DNA from: Argyresthia goedartella
Lineage: Eukaryota; Arthropoda; Insecta; Lepidoptera; Argyresthiidae
Assembly (NCBI GenBank): GCA_949825045.1
Contig: OX463814.1
Location: 33,064,383-33,128,382, forward strand
DNA: 64,000 bases
Direction of reading: 5' to 3'
Numbering within the stretch: the stretch's first letter is position 1; every line of letters begins with the position of its first letter. Below the pieces are notes generated by a model. It had not been told where the DNA came from. It did no database searches and saw nothing but the letters and a program-made list of their open reading frames with translations. The translations under genes were made by a program, and so were the position numbers. Positions 23,531 to 35,358 of this stretch are shown piece by piece.

Positions 23531-23608
23531 GTTTATTTAATAAATTATGTATCTTTAGTCTTAAGGTACATACCTTAAGACTAAAGATACATAATTTATT
23601 AAATAAAC
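23531..23608. repeat. Perfect 38-bp inverted repeat with a 2-nt spacer
   Basis: The left arm begins GTTTATTTAATAAATTATG and the right arm ends CATAATTTATTAAATAAAC. The centre is TTAAGGTA-CA-TACCTTAA. All 38 bases pair. It lies in the 3' region of the ORF1-only LINE and is absent from the related 3' end at 30665-30835, so it arose in this copy. Confidence 0.9.
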
Positions 23609-23654
23609 ATGGTAATAAACATAGATATGGGGTTTGTAACCTGAAATAAAGATG

Positions 23655-23685
<31 letters not shown>

Positions 23686-23689
<4 letters not shown>

Positions 23690-26600
23690 AATTGAGTCAA
23701 CTTCTCAGGAATACTTAGATTTTGCATAGTTAGCCTGAGAACTGAGAGCAAGACGTTATCTTATGCAGAAGTTACGTCAAGGAATACTGCCACCAAGTAG
23801 TGTTTCTTCTTAAATGACAGGTGGATATCAGTGACAATGATGCTTAGACTATCCATAGTGCTCATATCCTTACGAAAACCAAACTGGGATTTAGCTAGGA
23901 TGTTATTATGCTCAAGGAACCACTCAAGTCTGGTTTTCAATAGATTTTCCATAATTTTCCATAATTTTACATAGGACGGATGAAAAATCAATAGATCTAC
24001 GGGAATTAGGGACAGAGAAATTCTTTCCGGGTTTGAGGGTTGGGATTATAATTTGTTTGCTCCATGTAGTTGGGAAGGAACCAAAGTCTTGAAATTTTGA
24101 AATTTACATTTTGAGTTGGATTTAGTTAAGAAAGAGTAAGGAATTCCATCGATTCCAGGGGAAGAGTCGACAAGGCCTTCCAGTGCGCATTACAATTCGC
24201 GGATAGAGAAAGGGGCGTCCATATTCCCACATGCAGAAATAAAGGATGGGGAGATCATCAGAATTACGAGAGAATGGAGGAGAAAGTCTGTCAGCAAAAG
24301 CGTCCAGCCAAACTGCAGGATCATTGGAGGATACATTTTATATGTTCATAGAGCATCTAAATCTACGGATGTTTCTCCAGACTTCTGAAGGGCACGTGCG
24401 AGGAGAGGGACCTTCACAAAAAAAAGTTCCAACCCGCTCTTTTTTTCCGATGAATTGTTCTTTTCGCTCGAGCGTATATTTAATAAATTTATCCATCGAC
24501 ATGTCAGAAATGTATAATGTTTCAGCATCGTTTTTCTCCACGATCACCAACGTACATTCGGAATCCCACCAAAGAGGAATCACAGAGTTGAGACTCTGTG
24601 ATTCCTTGGCTTCTTTATAGGAATGTGTGAATTTGCAGATGACAAGATGGCCTCCACAAAGTTATCATATATTAATAGGAAGTTATTAGAAGTGCATTGA
24701 GGAGTTGAATCCATTTTAACATCTAACGAGGAATCTCTTCCTCGTTAGATGTTCCTTGACTTCTCAGTCATCCCAGTTATCTTTAGACAACTTGTATCTA
24801 ACTAGGGGGCATGGGGTAATGGCGATATACGATTGAGAAGGAAGAGATATAAGGATAGGGAAGTAGTCACTCCCTTCCAGAGACATGAAGAAGAAAGAGA
24901 GAGGGAAATAATACTAAGATCGACAGCAGACTTGGGGTTCTGATGGGGAAGGACTCTACGAGTAGGGGAACCATCGTTAATTATACAGAGATTTTTGTCA
25001 TCCAGAAGGTCAAGAAGAAGACGAGAGAAGGGGTCACACTTATAGGAACCCCAAGAGATGTGGTGGGAGTTGAAGTCAAGTAAGGGAGGAAATTATAGAT
25101 AGTAAAGATGAAATAAGTGAGGCTGTTGGGTTAGCTATGTACAAGGACAGAAAAAACACACCAAGAATTATAAAAGCTATGGCATTGATCTCCTGACCAT
25201 ACGGAGGGAGGGAAATTTGGGTAAAAGTAAGAGAATGCTTTACTAGTAAAGCGTTCTCTGCATACCCGTCGTCTCTGTCCTTCCGAAGGCATGAGTAACC
25301 AGGAAAACGAAAATGGAAGCCAGGGACCAACCATGTCTCCGAGACGGTGGTGACGGCAGGTTTATATTAATGAATTAGGTTAAGAAGTTCTGGTTTTTTA
25401 ATCTTAATGCTTCCACTGAAGTATTTTGGGGAATATTTTAATTTGTGTTAATTGTTGTGCAACGTTGGACGGTACTGAATCACTAAATTGAGACATTATA
25501 TTTACAATGAGGGACAAAAGGGTTTCGATGAGGTTGTCGTTTGGGGATATAGATAGAGATAGGCAGAACCCATTAGGAACTGAGGATTTTGGATCTGCAA
25601 TAATCGTATTATGGATTGATCTGTAATATCATAACCTTTAGGTAGAGGAGGTCTGGACCTTTGGGAATAAACAGTCTTTTTAAAGATGTTAAGGTAGTAG
25701 GGGCTGGAGTTTAGACCAATGGGGCTTTGAGCATGTCTGCATAGGATCTTCCAGATAAAGGGATCTTGATAGATAGTCATCATGAGCTTTATTGATTTTC
25801 GTCTGCCCTGTTCAGGGCAGTTTTTGTCCGTGGCAACATGGTTGCCTGAACAGAAAACGCATGTTGGGTCGGTTGTCAATTCTGTACAATCTTCACCTAG
25901 GTGGGGCTGATAGCATCGGAAGCAAAGGGGTTTGGAATGGCATTGAGCCTTGACATGGCCAAAGCAAAGGCATGGTTGGCATTGAATAGTGGACAATTGG
26001 TATGGTTCAACTAGCAGGGACGTGTGGTAAGAAAAGATTATTTTCGGTAAGACTTGGCCCCTAAAAGTTAACACACCAGACTGTATAGGAACCCAAGAAT
26101 CAACATGATCCTGCCACTGCTTGCGGTTCAATCTCCGTGCTTTCAGAATCTTGCCACATCCTGTTGAAAGATCCACTGATTCCACAAACTCATCCATCGG
26201 CATGTCCACGGGAATACCCCTTACAAAGGACATTCGGGATACTACATATGTAGGGATATAGGCCTTGTATTTGTTTTTTGTAATTAACGGGTTTATTAGG
26301 AAGTTATTTGCCTCACAATAGTTTGAGAATGTCACAGACGTTTTATATCTACCGTTTTTTTTTAATTCCATCCTTTTTATATATTTTTGGTGTTTAGATT
26401 GAATAGAAGTTGTCCGAATTTCAATGGTTTTAATGAAATTGCAGCATTCTCAGCCTCTCTTTCCACTAATACTACATATGGGCCTATGACCCCCTCACTA
26501 TATGACCTAACGAGATCCCCCGTAAGGCTGAGATGAGTATAGGCGGTGACCACGGATGCCGGTTGTAATCCCGGAGCCGTCACAGATTTTTTAGCTGAAT
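23686..26600 (-). pseudogene. Degenerate I/Jockey-type LINE with gag-like ORF1, endonuclease and partial RT
   Basis: Minus strand, 5' to 3'. ORF1 at 26583-25502 is gag-like with three CCHC-type zinc knuckles: C-X2-C-X4-H-X4-C, C-X2-C-X3-H-X4-C and C-X2-C-X3-H-X6-C, about residues 133-186 of the main frame. An AP-type endonuclease remnant follows at about 25380-25060 (FPGYSCLRKDRDDGY, FFLSLYIANP). A long degenerate linker with many stops leads to the start of the reverse transcriptase (LEWFLEHNN, FGFRKDMSTMDSL, VAVFLDVTSA then a stop at 23761). The element is cut at about 23686 against the tail of the neighbouring LINE, so the catalytic FADD part and any RNase H are missing. ORF1 would bind the element RNA, and the endonuclease would nick target DNA (family knowledge). 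Confidence 0.82.
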
Positions 26601-26789
26601 AATCATTTTCTTTATCGACCCCGGGATAGGACCTATTACCGTTCTGGTTTAGGACTTGGGGGAGTTATCAGGGAATAACGTCAACTCCATTAGCTCGTTA
26701 TCCCCCATAGGTCCGAAGACATGGAGGGATCTAGACACACAATAACTACTTACCTAGTTAAATAAAACAACCACCACCAGATAAACACA

Positions 26790-27297
26790 ATCTCCCGATG
26801 CCAATGCGTGAACGGCATTCTTGTCTCCGAGTCGTTCCTCAAGCCCTCACTTCCATCTTCATTGTATTCCTTTCCAGGTTACAGGCTGTTCAGGAACGAC
26901 AGAGTCGGGAAGGCCGATGGGGGTGTCGCTATGTATCTACGGGTGGAAATTCCGTGTAAGGTGATCACTGCGTCCCCTAGTCAGTACATCACATCATCGT
27001 AAAGAGGTGAAGTGGCTGCCAATACGTATTCGTCGGGATTCTCACATCCTCAACATCCTCTTCAACATTTTACGCAATCCACTTTATCCAACCTTCTTAC
27101 GAGACCGTTTTCCATTTCCTTCTTCCAGCAGGCCTCGGAGAACTCACGCGGTTTCAATGCTCACAACCCCACAGCATAACACCGCGTCCTATGAGCATGG
27201 GTTTAGATTCCGGGCCATTCAATTGTGGCATGCACTCCCCTGCACTATCAGGGACAGTCCTTCTCTTAATATATTTAAAAGTCGCGTGAATAGGTAG
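26790..27297 (+). pseudogene. LINE chimera: endonuclease fragment fused to RT C-terminus
   Basis: 26808-27002 encodes part of an AP-type endonuclease (SESFLKPSLPS, GYRLFRNDR, GGVAMYLR). Without the intervening RT, 27007-27297 encodes a LINE C-terminal tail (WLPIRIRRDSH, AIQLWHALPC). The junction is at about 27000, so some kilobases have been lost inside one element or two elements have been joined. The stop at 27295-27297 is followed by AT-rich DNA. Confidence 0.7.
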
Positions 27298-27299
27298 TA

Positions 27300-27562
27300 T
27301 GTATGTATTTATTAGTACATATATTTAAAAATATATATATTTATATAGTATTTATGTTTAGCATGTACGAGTATATTATATAATATTTATATATATTGTA
27401 TTTGTTAGTATATATATATATATATATATAAATATTTTTAATAATATTATATGTATTTGTTAGTATATATATATATATATATACTAACAAATACATACAC
27501 ACCTCGTACCCATATATATATATATATATATATATATATGGGTAAGAGGGGGTATTTGGGGG

Positions 27563-27596
<34 letters not shown>

Positions 27597-27655
27597 ACAA
27601 ATACATACACACCTCGTACCCATATATATATATGGGTACGAGGGGGTATTTGCCA
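27300..27655. repeat. AT-rich microsatellite block with duplicated palindromic units
   Basis: (TA)n tracts dominate. A unit made of AACAAATACATACACACC, CTCGTACCC, (AT)n, GGGTA.GAGGGGGTATTT occurs twice (about 27487-27560 and 27597-27652) with different (AT)n lengths. Each unit is itself nearly palindromic around its (AT)n core. The right edge fuses directly to the Gypsy RT remnant. Confidence 0.8.
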
Positions 27656-28060
27656 ATAGTAAGACCGGATAAGGTGTCACCTTATAGTCGGAGCATATCC
27701 GGAGTCCACCATCAGCCTTACGCACAGGTACCAGTGGCATTGCCCAGTGGGCGCTCTCGACGGGCTCGATGACACCGACCACCAGCATCGCCTCCAGCTC
27801 CACCACGACGCGCTTGCGCAGCGAATTAGGTAGCGGCCGCGCGTGATGGAACAAGGGAATAGCGCAACAGAGGAATGTAGCACCCTCACGCACTCGCTGC
27901 CGCGCCATGCCGCCCGTGAACCGACCCAGTCCCTCCGTGAACCACTCCTTATGTCTGTGGAATAATTTTGACAAACTATTAATGCAATGTTTTCCCATGG
28001 GTGGCAACGCTTAGTTATGCAACGTTGGTATACTAACACCTAATTCTACCAACCACTGTC
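27656..28060 (-). pseudogene. Gypsy-type LTR retrotransposon RT N-terminal fragment
   Basis: The minus-strand frame reads FTEGLGRFTGG, REGATFLC, ARPLPNSLR, then a GVIEPVESAHWAMPLVPV block and RKADGGLRICSDYK. These are the start of a Ty3/Gypsy reverse transcriptase (strand-transfer and fingers region). The sequence stops at the microsatellite, so the YxDD catalytic site, RNase H and integrase are absent here. It is a broken copy. Confidence 0.82.
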
Positions 28061-28739
28061 TTGCCAATAGTGGAGTCGTTCCATCTTCTAAAACAAATAA
28101 TGCTTACCTTTTTGTATATTTTTATTGTACCTAACCATTGGTTCAAACATGCCCACTGGTTTCACCATCCACCGTTCCAGTGTAAAATGTTAATATGAGG
28201 TTTGACTTTTTTAATGGGATATTACCCAAAAACTTATCATAAGTTCCTTTACGTATCTAGTGGTGTGTGAGAAAACCTGGAGCCGGAAATCTTACTTTTT
28301 CCGCATGTGTGAGCATTCCTGGAGTAGGATTTCATGAGTAGCTTTAATATTGTGTCCGTTGCCACGTCCGATCTCTTTTTAACCTAATTCAAAATGCACA
28401 TGAAAGAACAGGCTACCAAATGTATGGATAATTTTATACGCTTAAGTCATTCATTGCCATCGTTACTAATTCAAAAGGCGCCATTGTCAGAGACGCAATT
28501 TGCCGAAGTTTGCGCGCATTGCGGTGTTCAAAATAAATGTACGAGGACTATCTGCGTTTGAGTTGATTATGGTTCAAGATGTCTTGATCATCTTGATCAT
28601 CATTACGCATTAATATGCGTAATTATGTCATTACGCATATTTATGCGTAATGACGTCTTGTTATTTAACACCGAACTGTAAGGCCAAATCTTGCTTTATT
28701 TAAGTTGTAATTTAATTCGCGATAATCTGCAGAACCAGG
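28061..28739. other. Between Gypsy fragments; nothing readable
   Basis: A small palindrome cluster lies at about 28598-28655 (repeats of CATTACGCAT and ATGCGTAATG). No protein domain is visible. Confidence 0.4.
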
Positions 28740-29115
28740 CACCGTGTGAAGCCAGCTTTATGCCGACATTCGTCACCTTGATGATAGGACGCCCCGCACA
28801 CCGTGCACACTGATCTGCTTTGTGGATAGTGATCGGGTAAGCGGGCGTGCCCGCACCGCCGACCTCAAGGCATGCACGGCGCCCGCTACGTTGTCGCCTC
28901 CGCCTCCGCCACCGCCGCTCGCCGCTCGCTGCTGCCGGCTACAGCTTGGTCCACTGCTGCCGCATCCCGCTCGGCTGCTTCCATCGCACATACTGTTTTG
29001 ATAGCCTTGCCGTATTGCAGCTGCTCCTCTGCGAACAGGCATTGCCTGATAATATTGTTGCGCAGACCACACACAACCTGATCTCTTAGATGATCCTCTA
29101 AGACCATTTCGAACT
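28740..29115 (-). pseudogene. Gypsy-type gag C-terminal fragment
   Basis: The minus-strand frame contains HLRDQVVCGLRNNIIRQCL and AEEQLQYGKAIKT, the familiar capsid C-terminus of insect Gypsy gag proteins. An Ala-rich stretch follows, then cysteines near 28770-28810 that look like a degraded zinc knuckle. The fragment probably comes from the same element as 27656-28060. The 680 bp between them hold no readable protease or RT. Confidence 0.65.
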
Positions 29116-29985
29116 CAAATACTTGGAAAACCTCTTCAGTTCACTCAAGTATTGGTTGATACTTCCCCCTACCTGTTGTCTCCTCTGCCTAAAACGTTAG
29201 CGTTCTGTCATGAACGACGGTTTGGGCTGTAATTGATATTACATAACTGGCACTTGTTCATAAGTTTTATCACTTGGCTTGCTGGGACTAGTTAAATTAC
29301 TGAGTCTACATCACCCATCGCCGTGATTAAAGAGGGGGTAGTTGCACACATCGTTAATTTTGAAGTACATTTCTGCCCGTTCCAAGTATAGACTCCAGTT
29401 CCCCGTCCTTATATCGAATTCTGATAACTTTCCATCGGCATTTTATTTGCATTTTGCTAACTGTCTTATTTGCACGCAAATAACAATAAATTTTATTCTT
29501 GCCCGCCACTGAGATATAGAGTGTAAAACACGTAGGTACATTTCATCGGTTTAATGACAACTGAAGGATACAGCTATTCACACACGTTGTCGAGTAGCAA
29601 ATACTGCAGTATACAGTCCATTATGATAATTTTCCCCTCTTTTCCTTCATATAACATTGTCTTATTTTGAATCCTCAAATCTTATTAGATTCTTAGATAG
29701 ATAGCATTTATATAGATTCACGTCAAACCAATAGGCAATTTGATAAAATAATAACAGCAAAATGGTTAGAGTCGCGGCCCATATCCACGAATGCATCCAA
29801 GCTCCTCTTCCGGAAATGTTGGAGAAGCCATGTGGATCCCTAAATTCCGAATTATCTTAAACTTCAAACTATCTCCGCGTTCGGCAATCTTTGAAGGCAT
29901 CTCGTATGCTGAATCACATTCTTTGGATATCACTTTAATTTTCTCTGACTCCTTAAGCTCTCTTTAAGCAATTTCTTCTAACCCA
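29116..29985. other. No gene recognised
   Basis: AT-rich DNA with only short frames. The end near 29760 may already be degraded LINE sequence leading into the RNase H fragment. Confidence 0.35.
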
Positions 29986-29989
29986 TTTA

Positions 29990-30375
29990 AATCAAAATTA
30001 AAGTCCCCTCTTATACTAAAGATCAGATTTGTTCAGATGCCACTCTCAGGGCATCAACATTATTCCTGCTTGGATTCCAGCTCATAGTGGTATTTCGGGT
30101 ATTGAAATAGTTGAATCTTGTTGATACTCCTGCACTCCAGTACATCTAGCTAAAATTAAGATAAGGGATACCTCTGTTTTTGAATGCGGCCTGGCTGAGG
30201 GTACTCCCGATCATTGGTTTTTTAAACGCTCTAAACTTCTAACCTCATTGTATGACATGCTCCCCAGCAATATCCCCCATCCCCTCAATCTTAAATTCTT
30301 TTTGAATGTTTCGGATCCTTCTTTTGTTCACATTTTTTCTAAATTAGTACCTTCTAACAAGATTAAACTGTAGTT
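29990..30375 (+). pseudogene. I-type LINE RNase H / C-terminal fragment
   Basis: A plus-strand frame reads IIPAWIPAHSGISGIEIVE, the last conserved block of the LINE-encoded RNase H (usual form W.PgHsGi.GNE). A C-terminal tail follows and ends at about 30371. A stop lies inside the block. RNase H of this kind is found in I-clade and related LINEs. It may belong to the same family as the minus-strand element at 23686-26600, which lacks its 3' half. Confidence 0.6.
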
Positions 30376-30664
30376 AGATGGTGATATATTATTTTATTTA
30401 TGTATGTCTTCTTGTTATGTCTTACACCTTCAATACGTCATCTTCAATACGTGATATTGGCGGTATTACTGTAGGGATCCACAGAACAAGCCATAAAACC
30501 AAAAAATTAATTAACCCCCGATGAAAAAAGAAGGGTGTTATAAGTTTCAAGCTTCTGTGTAATTTTCAGTGTACCTGTCTTTGAAACTTTAGCGCTAAAA
30601 CAGGTAGATGCATTTTTATGTGATTTCTGAAAATGGTAGAAGACTTCCCTGCAATGGTTCTTAG

Positions 30665-30835
30665 CTATAATTTATTAATAATAATGATAATTACAATAAT
30701 AATTATCTTTATTTTAGGTTAAAAAAAACCCAATATCTATAAATATCGTACAACTATATATCTTACTATATTATCTTAACTAGCTAGGGATTTTCTTCTT
30801 CGTATTCGCTTCCCTGGACTGTCGGTAAACTAATT
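30665..30835 (-). mobile_element. 3' end of the ORF1-only LINE subfamily
   Basis: Read on the minus strand it gives AGGGAAGCGAATACG, AAGAAAATCCCTAGCTAG, AACCTAAAATAAAGATAATT and then TTATT-type repeats. These match 23484-23685 in order: last ORF1 codons ending Lys-Lys-Ile-Pro-Ser-stop, 3' region, AATAAAGAT, ATT-rich tail. It is a 5'-truncated copy. Confidence 0.65.
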
Positions 30836-30964
30836 AAGATCAGCCTAGTACATTTTTTATTTATTTTCTTTTAAAATACCTTGTTTCTTGCCAAATTTAA
30901 TTATATTAGGTCAATGGAAAGGATTTTATCATTTTAGGCGCAATTTCCTCGAAATAGCGGCAAG

Positions 30965-31478
30965 AGCGGCAAACTAGAAATTGAGAAAAGCATATCGAAA
31001 AATGTAAAATCAACAATTTTCATAACTCCCGAAAAACGTACCAGGAATGTCCTTTTTTAGCGTCAAACCAAATGTAAAAAAAAACTAAACCAAAGTTACA
31101 AGGCATGAGCGATACACGACTAACGCAGGGTTATTTTACACACATCGAACTTATTAAATTGGCAAGTTATGAAGCTTGATTCTACAGCTCAGTTAATATT
31201 CATTACAAAATGCATGGTTCAGTTTGCACCCCTGTTATTGGGGCCTCTTTTATTTTATTTTTATTATGTACACGTCGAAGAAAAATATATATAAAGCAAC
31301 TGAATACGAAACAAACAAATAAACATTACCAAAAATATTAACGGTGTAAACAAATGCATTTTTCACAACATTTGTTATTTATTAATGTGTTAAATAGCAG
31401 AAACCTTAAAGAGTCCTTGATTTTGTAAATCCTTACGTTAAATAAATATTTAACGCTCTAGCACCATCTCCAATGATT
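30965..31478. repeat. Dispersed 520-bp repeat, copy 1
   Basis: Direct match to 52175-52685. Shared words include TTTTCATAACTCCCGAAAAA, CAGGGTTATTTTACACACAT, GGCAAGTTATGAAGCTTGAT and the closing TTAAATAAATATTTAAC. It is non-coding and its family is not recognised. Its right end meets the TTAA of the piggyBac-like copy 2. Confidence 0.75.
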
Positions 31479-31482
31479 TTAA

Positions 31483-31956
31483 GGGATTAAATATGGCCAG
31501 CGCCAGGGGGCGCGAACAGAGTAATGCATTTTTAGCTTCAATTCTAGGCTAAACTAGACAACATAAAAATGTAGGATAAATATATGTTATAAGAGGTCTA
31601 TTAGAGATAAGAATGGACTTTTAAAATTACCGAATATCTGTTATATTTAATACTTAAAAATATTTTTCGCAATGCATTATTATTTAACTAAATGAACAAG
31701 CGCTCGGAGACGAAATCAGTTTCCTATAGGAAACTTACACGGAAAAATAGGTAAAAAAGGGATTCTTTTAGTTGTTTTATTTTTAATGTTATTATTACAG
31801 GAGTTTAGTAATATTTTCTATAATTTTCTTGGTCTCAGATCTCGGGGTGCCCCGCGGGGCTCTGCGCGGGAGCACGCGTCAGTCTGCTTCGACGCGATGC
31901 GACGGGTATTTGTTTTCTTTGTCTAATTCTCAATGGCATTGGCCCTTGTTCAGCCT
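31483..31956. mobile_element. piggyBac-like TTAA element, copy 2 (uninterrupted, 474 bp)
   Basis: Flanked by TTAA at 31479-31482 and 31957-31960. It is in reverse orientation relative to copy 1 (2985-4728) and reads straight across the site where copy 1 carries the LINE fragment. A GC-rich palindromic core (CCCCGCGGGGC at about 31850) is shared. It has no coding capacity. Confidence 0.78.
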
Positions 31957-31960
31957 TTAA

Positions 31961-32465
31961 GCATGTAAAACGAATTACTATAAGAGTGGCTTATTGTGCA
32001 TACAACCCTATTTAGGTAACCCTACTTAAAGCCGAGTACAGACCTGCGTTGCGAGGGATGTAATGAAACGTGAAATGTAAGGCAAATTATGTGTGTGGAT
32101 GACATTTCGTGGAACGCTCCTGATTTTGTCACCGGACCATTCAAAGACATCGCCTTATTTACATAGATTACATAACTCGGTGTTTTTATACCTGACCTAA
32201 GTTAGTTAACAACAATGTCAATAAATAAAATTTCAGATTTCGTTGGGATGGGTATCACTGATTTATGATCCACCTATTGAAAGTTACAGTATTGATTGAG
32301 TGAAGGATTTAATGGGTATTGATCAAGGAAAATTATTGGGTTTTAAAGATGGGATTAATACATTATGTAGACTTGTTAGTATGAAAATAATATTAAAGTA
32401 TATTTCGCGCACGTTTGGCAGTAATGGGGAAACAGCAACTTTTTTTATCTTCCGGTTCATGTTTA
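31961..32465. other. No gene recognised
   Basis: Unique-looking AT-rich DNA with short frames only; it ends at the mariner left terminus. Confidence 0.4.
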
Positions 32466-32872
32466 GGTCCTTACATATGAAATTGGCGTTTCGTCGTACT
32501 GGCCACTTTGATCTCAAATATCTCCTCTATGATTAGGAATTCCAAATTAAAATTTATACAGCTATTTACTCATGTATTTGTGTTTCTAAAATTATAGTTC
32601 ATATGTTTTTTCCATTGAAATAAACCTACGGAACAGACATCGCGAACAAATGCATGTGAAGCAAGCGCGGTAGTAGGGGCGCGCGGGGGCGGCTAATCAG
32701 TCATAGATGCGATGTAACCGTCATAGAGGTGACATCTTGTTTATATTCTGCCCAACTTTATCTCTAAGTCAATATAGAATAATTAAATATTGTGGGAATG
32801 GTCGCATGGGTAGGTAAATCAAAAAGTTGCATGTAAATCAAAAAGTTGCATGTAAATAAAAAGTTGCATGTA

Positions 32873-34851
32873 CAGGATGTAAGAGAAAGGGGGCTACATG
32901 TCGAAACCATGCTGTATGATCGCAGAGGTCGGAGTAGGTAGAATGATTTAAGGTAGTTGACCTCAAACATAGAGGATAATATGGATATGCCTCCAAAATA
33001 CCGGAACTTCATAGTTATTGTGATATTTGTTCCGGAATTTTTAAATTAGCACGAATTTGTGTTTAAGGTGAAAAACGTATTAATAATATCAATCTACGCT
33101 GCCAGTGTTAGCTAATCGTGAAAGAAATCAGTATTTTATTTTATACAAAAATACCTTGGAATAGTTACACCGTATTTTGTCCCTTACTGTTGTATTAGAA
33201 ATGACGCTTGACAGTATGAGACAAAACTTAGATAGGGCCTTTTGTTTCTTTATCTCATGTTCCTCTATGTTCACAATGCATTGACCGCACGCAACGACCA
33301 ATCAGAAGCAAGTATCCTGTATGACTCATTGGGTGTTTGTTAGAACAATGTGCGCGCGCTGTGTTCAGGGTATCTCACTCGCTTACCTCGGTTCGTAGAG
33401 TGCGCTCCTAATTTGTGAAATTCCTGTGTTGTGTTTGTAAATAATAATCTCACCGTATCTCTACTTCAGCATTTCGTATATTTCGAATATTTACCTGAAA
33501 TGAAACATGTAACATGTTTGGCGCATGCTCTTCATCGTATTTCAGAGAAGATAAGATCAGAATATAACGATGTCGATATTTTAGTAGCAAATGCTAAAAA
33601 AATATTTCTAAAAGCCCCGAACAGAGTATAGAATTTAAAAGAAAAATATCCTGACCTACCACTGCCTCCGCAACCAGTAATTACAAGATGGGGTACTTGG
33701 TTGGAAGCAGCATTTTACTACGCTCAACACTTCGAAAAAATAAAAGATGTTCTAAACAACTTCAATAGTACTAGTTCAATAGCCATTCGCAATGCAAAAA
33801 ATATTTTAGAAAAACCAATTTTACAGGAATATTTAAAATATATCGAAGAAAATTACTGTATTGTTCAAGTACTTCTAAAAGAGTTACAAAATCAAAAATT
33901 ATCCATAGTTGATTCACTTTTAGTGTTTGACCAAGTGAGAGCTACCATTAACGAGTGCAACAGTGACAATATTAAAAATAAATTAGAATATATCATGGAA
34001 CGAAATCTGGATTTATATGGATTTATTTTATAGAGAATACAGCTAAAGTATTGAAAAAAATGTAGCAAACAATCTGATAACTTATTTTAAATTTGCTCCA
34101 TTGACGTCTACAGATGTTGAACGATCATTTTCCATGTATAAATGGATATGAGACGTCAAAAAGAATACTTTAAAATAAATATTGAAAAAATTATGATTAT
34201 TTATTTTAATTCTATTAAAGTTGAAAGCCAAAATATGTAAATTGTATCCGATGAGGATTTAAAATAATTTATTTATGTTTTTGTTTAATTAAAAATAATT
34301 GTTCATTGAATTCAATCAATCATTCATATAATAAACGATTTTGTTAGTCTATCTTTATGTTTCTTATTTTATTTTATTCCATAATTCCAATCCAGGAACT
34401 TTTTCCGGTACTTCCAACACATTATGGATAAAATGGCATGTCCATATTATAATATCTTGACGCAAGTATATAAAATCAATCTACCTACTCCGACCTATCA
34501 GGGTAACTTAATTTTTCTCGTCTCAGTACATTTCGGTTTGAGAGCTCAGTTGATTTGTTTTTTTTTAAAGAGAGTGAAAAATTATTTTTTTCTGACCAAG
34601 TAGTGAATTGAAAGATTAGATTAAAGTCAAAGGAATGAAGTGTTACAAAAAAATTAAAAGCCGTATAATAATTGTAGTATTATATTTATGTACCCTTAAA
34701 CAAAATAAGTTTAGTTAACTTTTGCCGTTTGGATAAATAATTATTTGTCTGATCAGATTTAGCTTCGTGTTTCCAGCGAATTATAGTGTATTTATTTATG
34801 ATAGCCCGTATCAAATGATGTCCCTAACAAGGCCCTTTTTGTTACATCCTG
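32873..34851 (+). pseudogene. hAT-family transposon with broken transposase
   Basis: Ends: CAGGATGTAAGAGAAAGGGG at the left, and CAGGATGTAACAAAAAGGGC read inward from the right. Coding remains at 33431-34170: CLAHALHRISEKIR, PVITRWGTWLEAA, and near the end STDVERSFSMYKW, the hAT C-terminal dimerisation signature. A stop at about 33629, a stop at 34031-34033 and another at about 34150 break the frame. The N-terminal BED finger is not visible. Flanking octamers (TGCATGTA and TATGTGTA) agree only in part. Three tandem copies of a 19-bp unit (about 32817-32872) precede the left end. Confidence 0.78.
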
Positions 34852-35358
34852 TATGTGTAATATTATTGTTTTCTGCTTATAAACAGAAACTTCGGATAAT
34901 TCTACCACAAGTAAAATACTCTGAGATGCTACCCGCACTTGTTACATACACATGGCACATCTTAACTTTTAGTCTATGACAAATGACGTGACATGGCGTC
35001 TCCGCGTCTCCGCTAAATATTTTGCTGGAATTAAGTTCAATTAAGTTTTTACATGATTTATCGAGATACTCAACGATGGAAAGATATTCCTTTGCACCTC
35101 CCTGTATTGCTTGAATTATTGGTGCAGTATCGTAACACACACGAGGGCATTTTCTCAGAGTTTGCACCTTTTTTCCATTTCACTGCACACGTCTACGACG
35201 CTTGAGAGCTAGCAAGCGACTGAGTGGCGTGCGGCCAGTTCGCTTATCATAAAGCAACCGCAGTAGTGGTTCGCGTTGTCTTCTCTATTACGTAAGTAAA
35301 TGTAACTCAATGGTTTTTCCCTCAATTTTTTTCATTCTTGCGTCACTCAGCTTACGAA

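Larger units (their letters stand above)
22115..23690 (+). mobile_element. ORF1-only LINE derivative, interrupted
   Basis: About 22125-22345 encodes a helix-forming segment (RLQADVTEIRSKLEASE). After an inserted element (22346-22846), coding potential resumes at 22850-23505. There it is Pro/Arg-rich with shifting frames and ends in AKGYWPGGILFRRYR, the C-terminal signature of many LINE ORF1 proteins (nucleic-acid chaperones). A 3' region and an ATT-repeat tail after AATAAAGATG (23643-23690) follow directly. No endonuclease or reverse transcriptase separates ORF1 from the tail. A second 3' end with the same last ORF1 codons and the same tail order lies reversed at 30665-30835. That recurrence argues that the ORF1-plus-tail structure is a real subfamily rather than a private deletion. 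Confidence 0.65.

Noticed and set aside
27341..27610. Repetitive Tyr/Ile open frame
   Set aside because: Translation of (TA)n microsatellite, not a protein gene.
27487..27652. CRISPR-like repeat array
   Set aside because: Only two units with AT-repeat cores in a eukaryotic genome; a microsatellite duplication.
34877..35167. 96-codon minus-strand open frame between hAT and mariner
   Set aside because: No splice context, no family resemblance; left unassigned.
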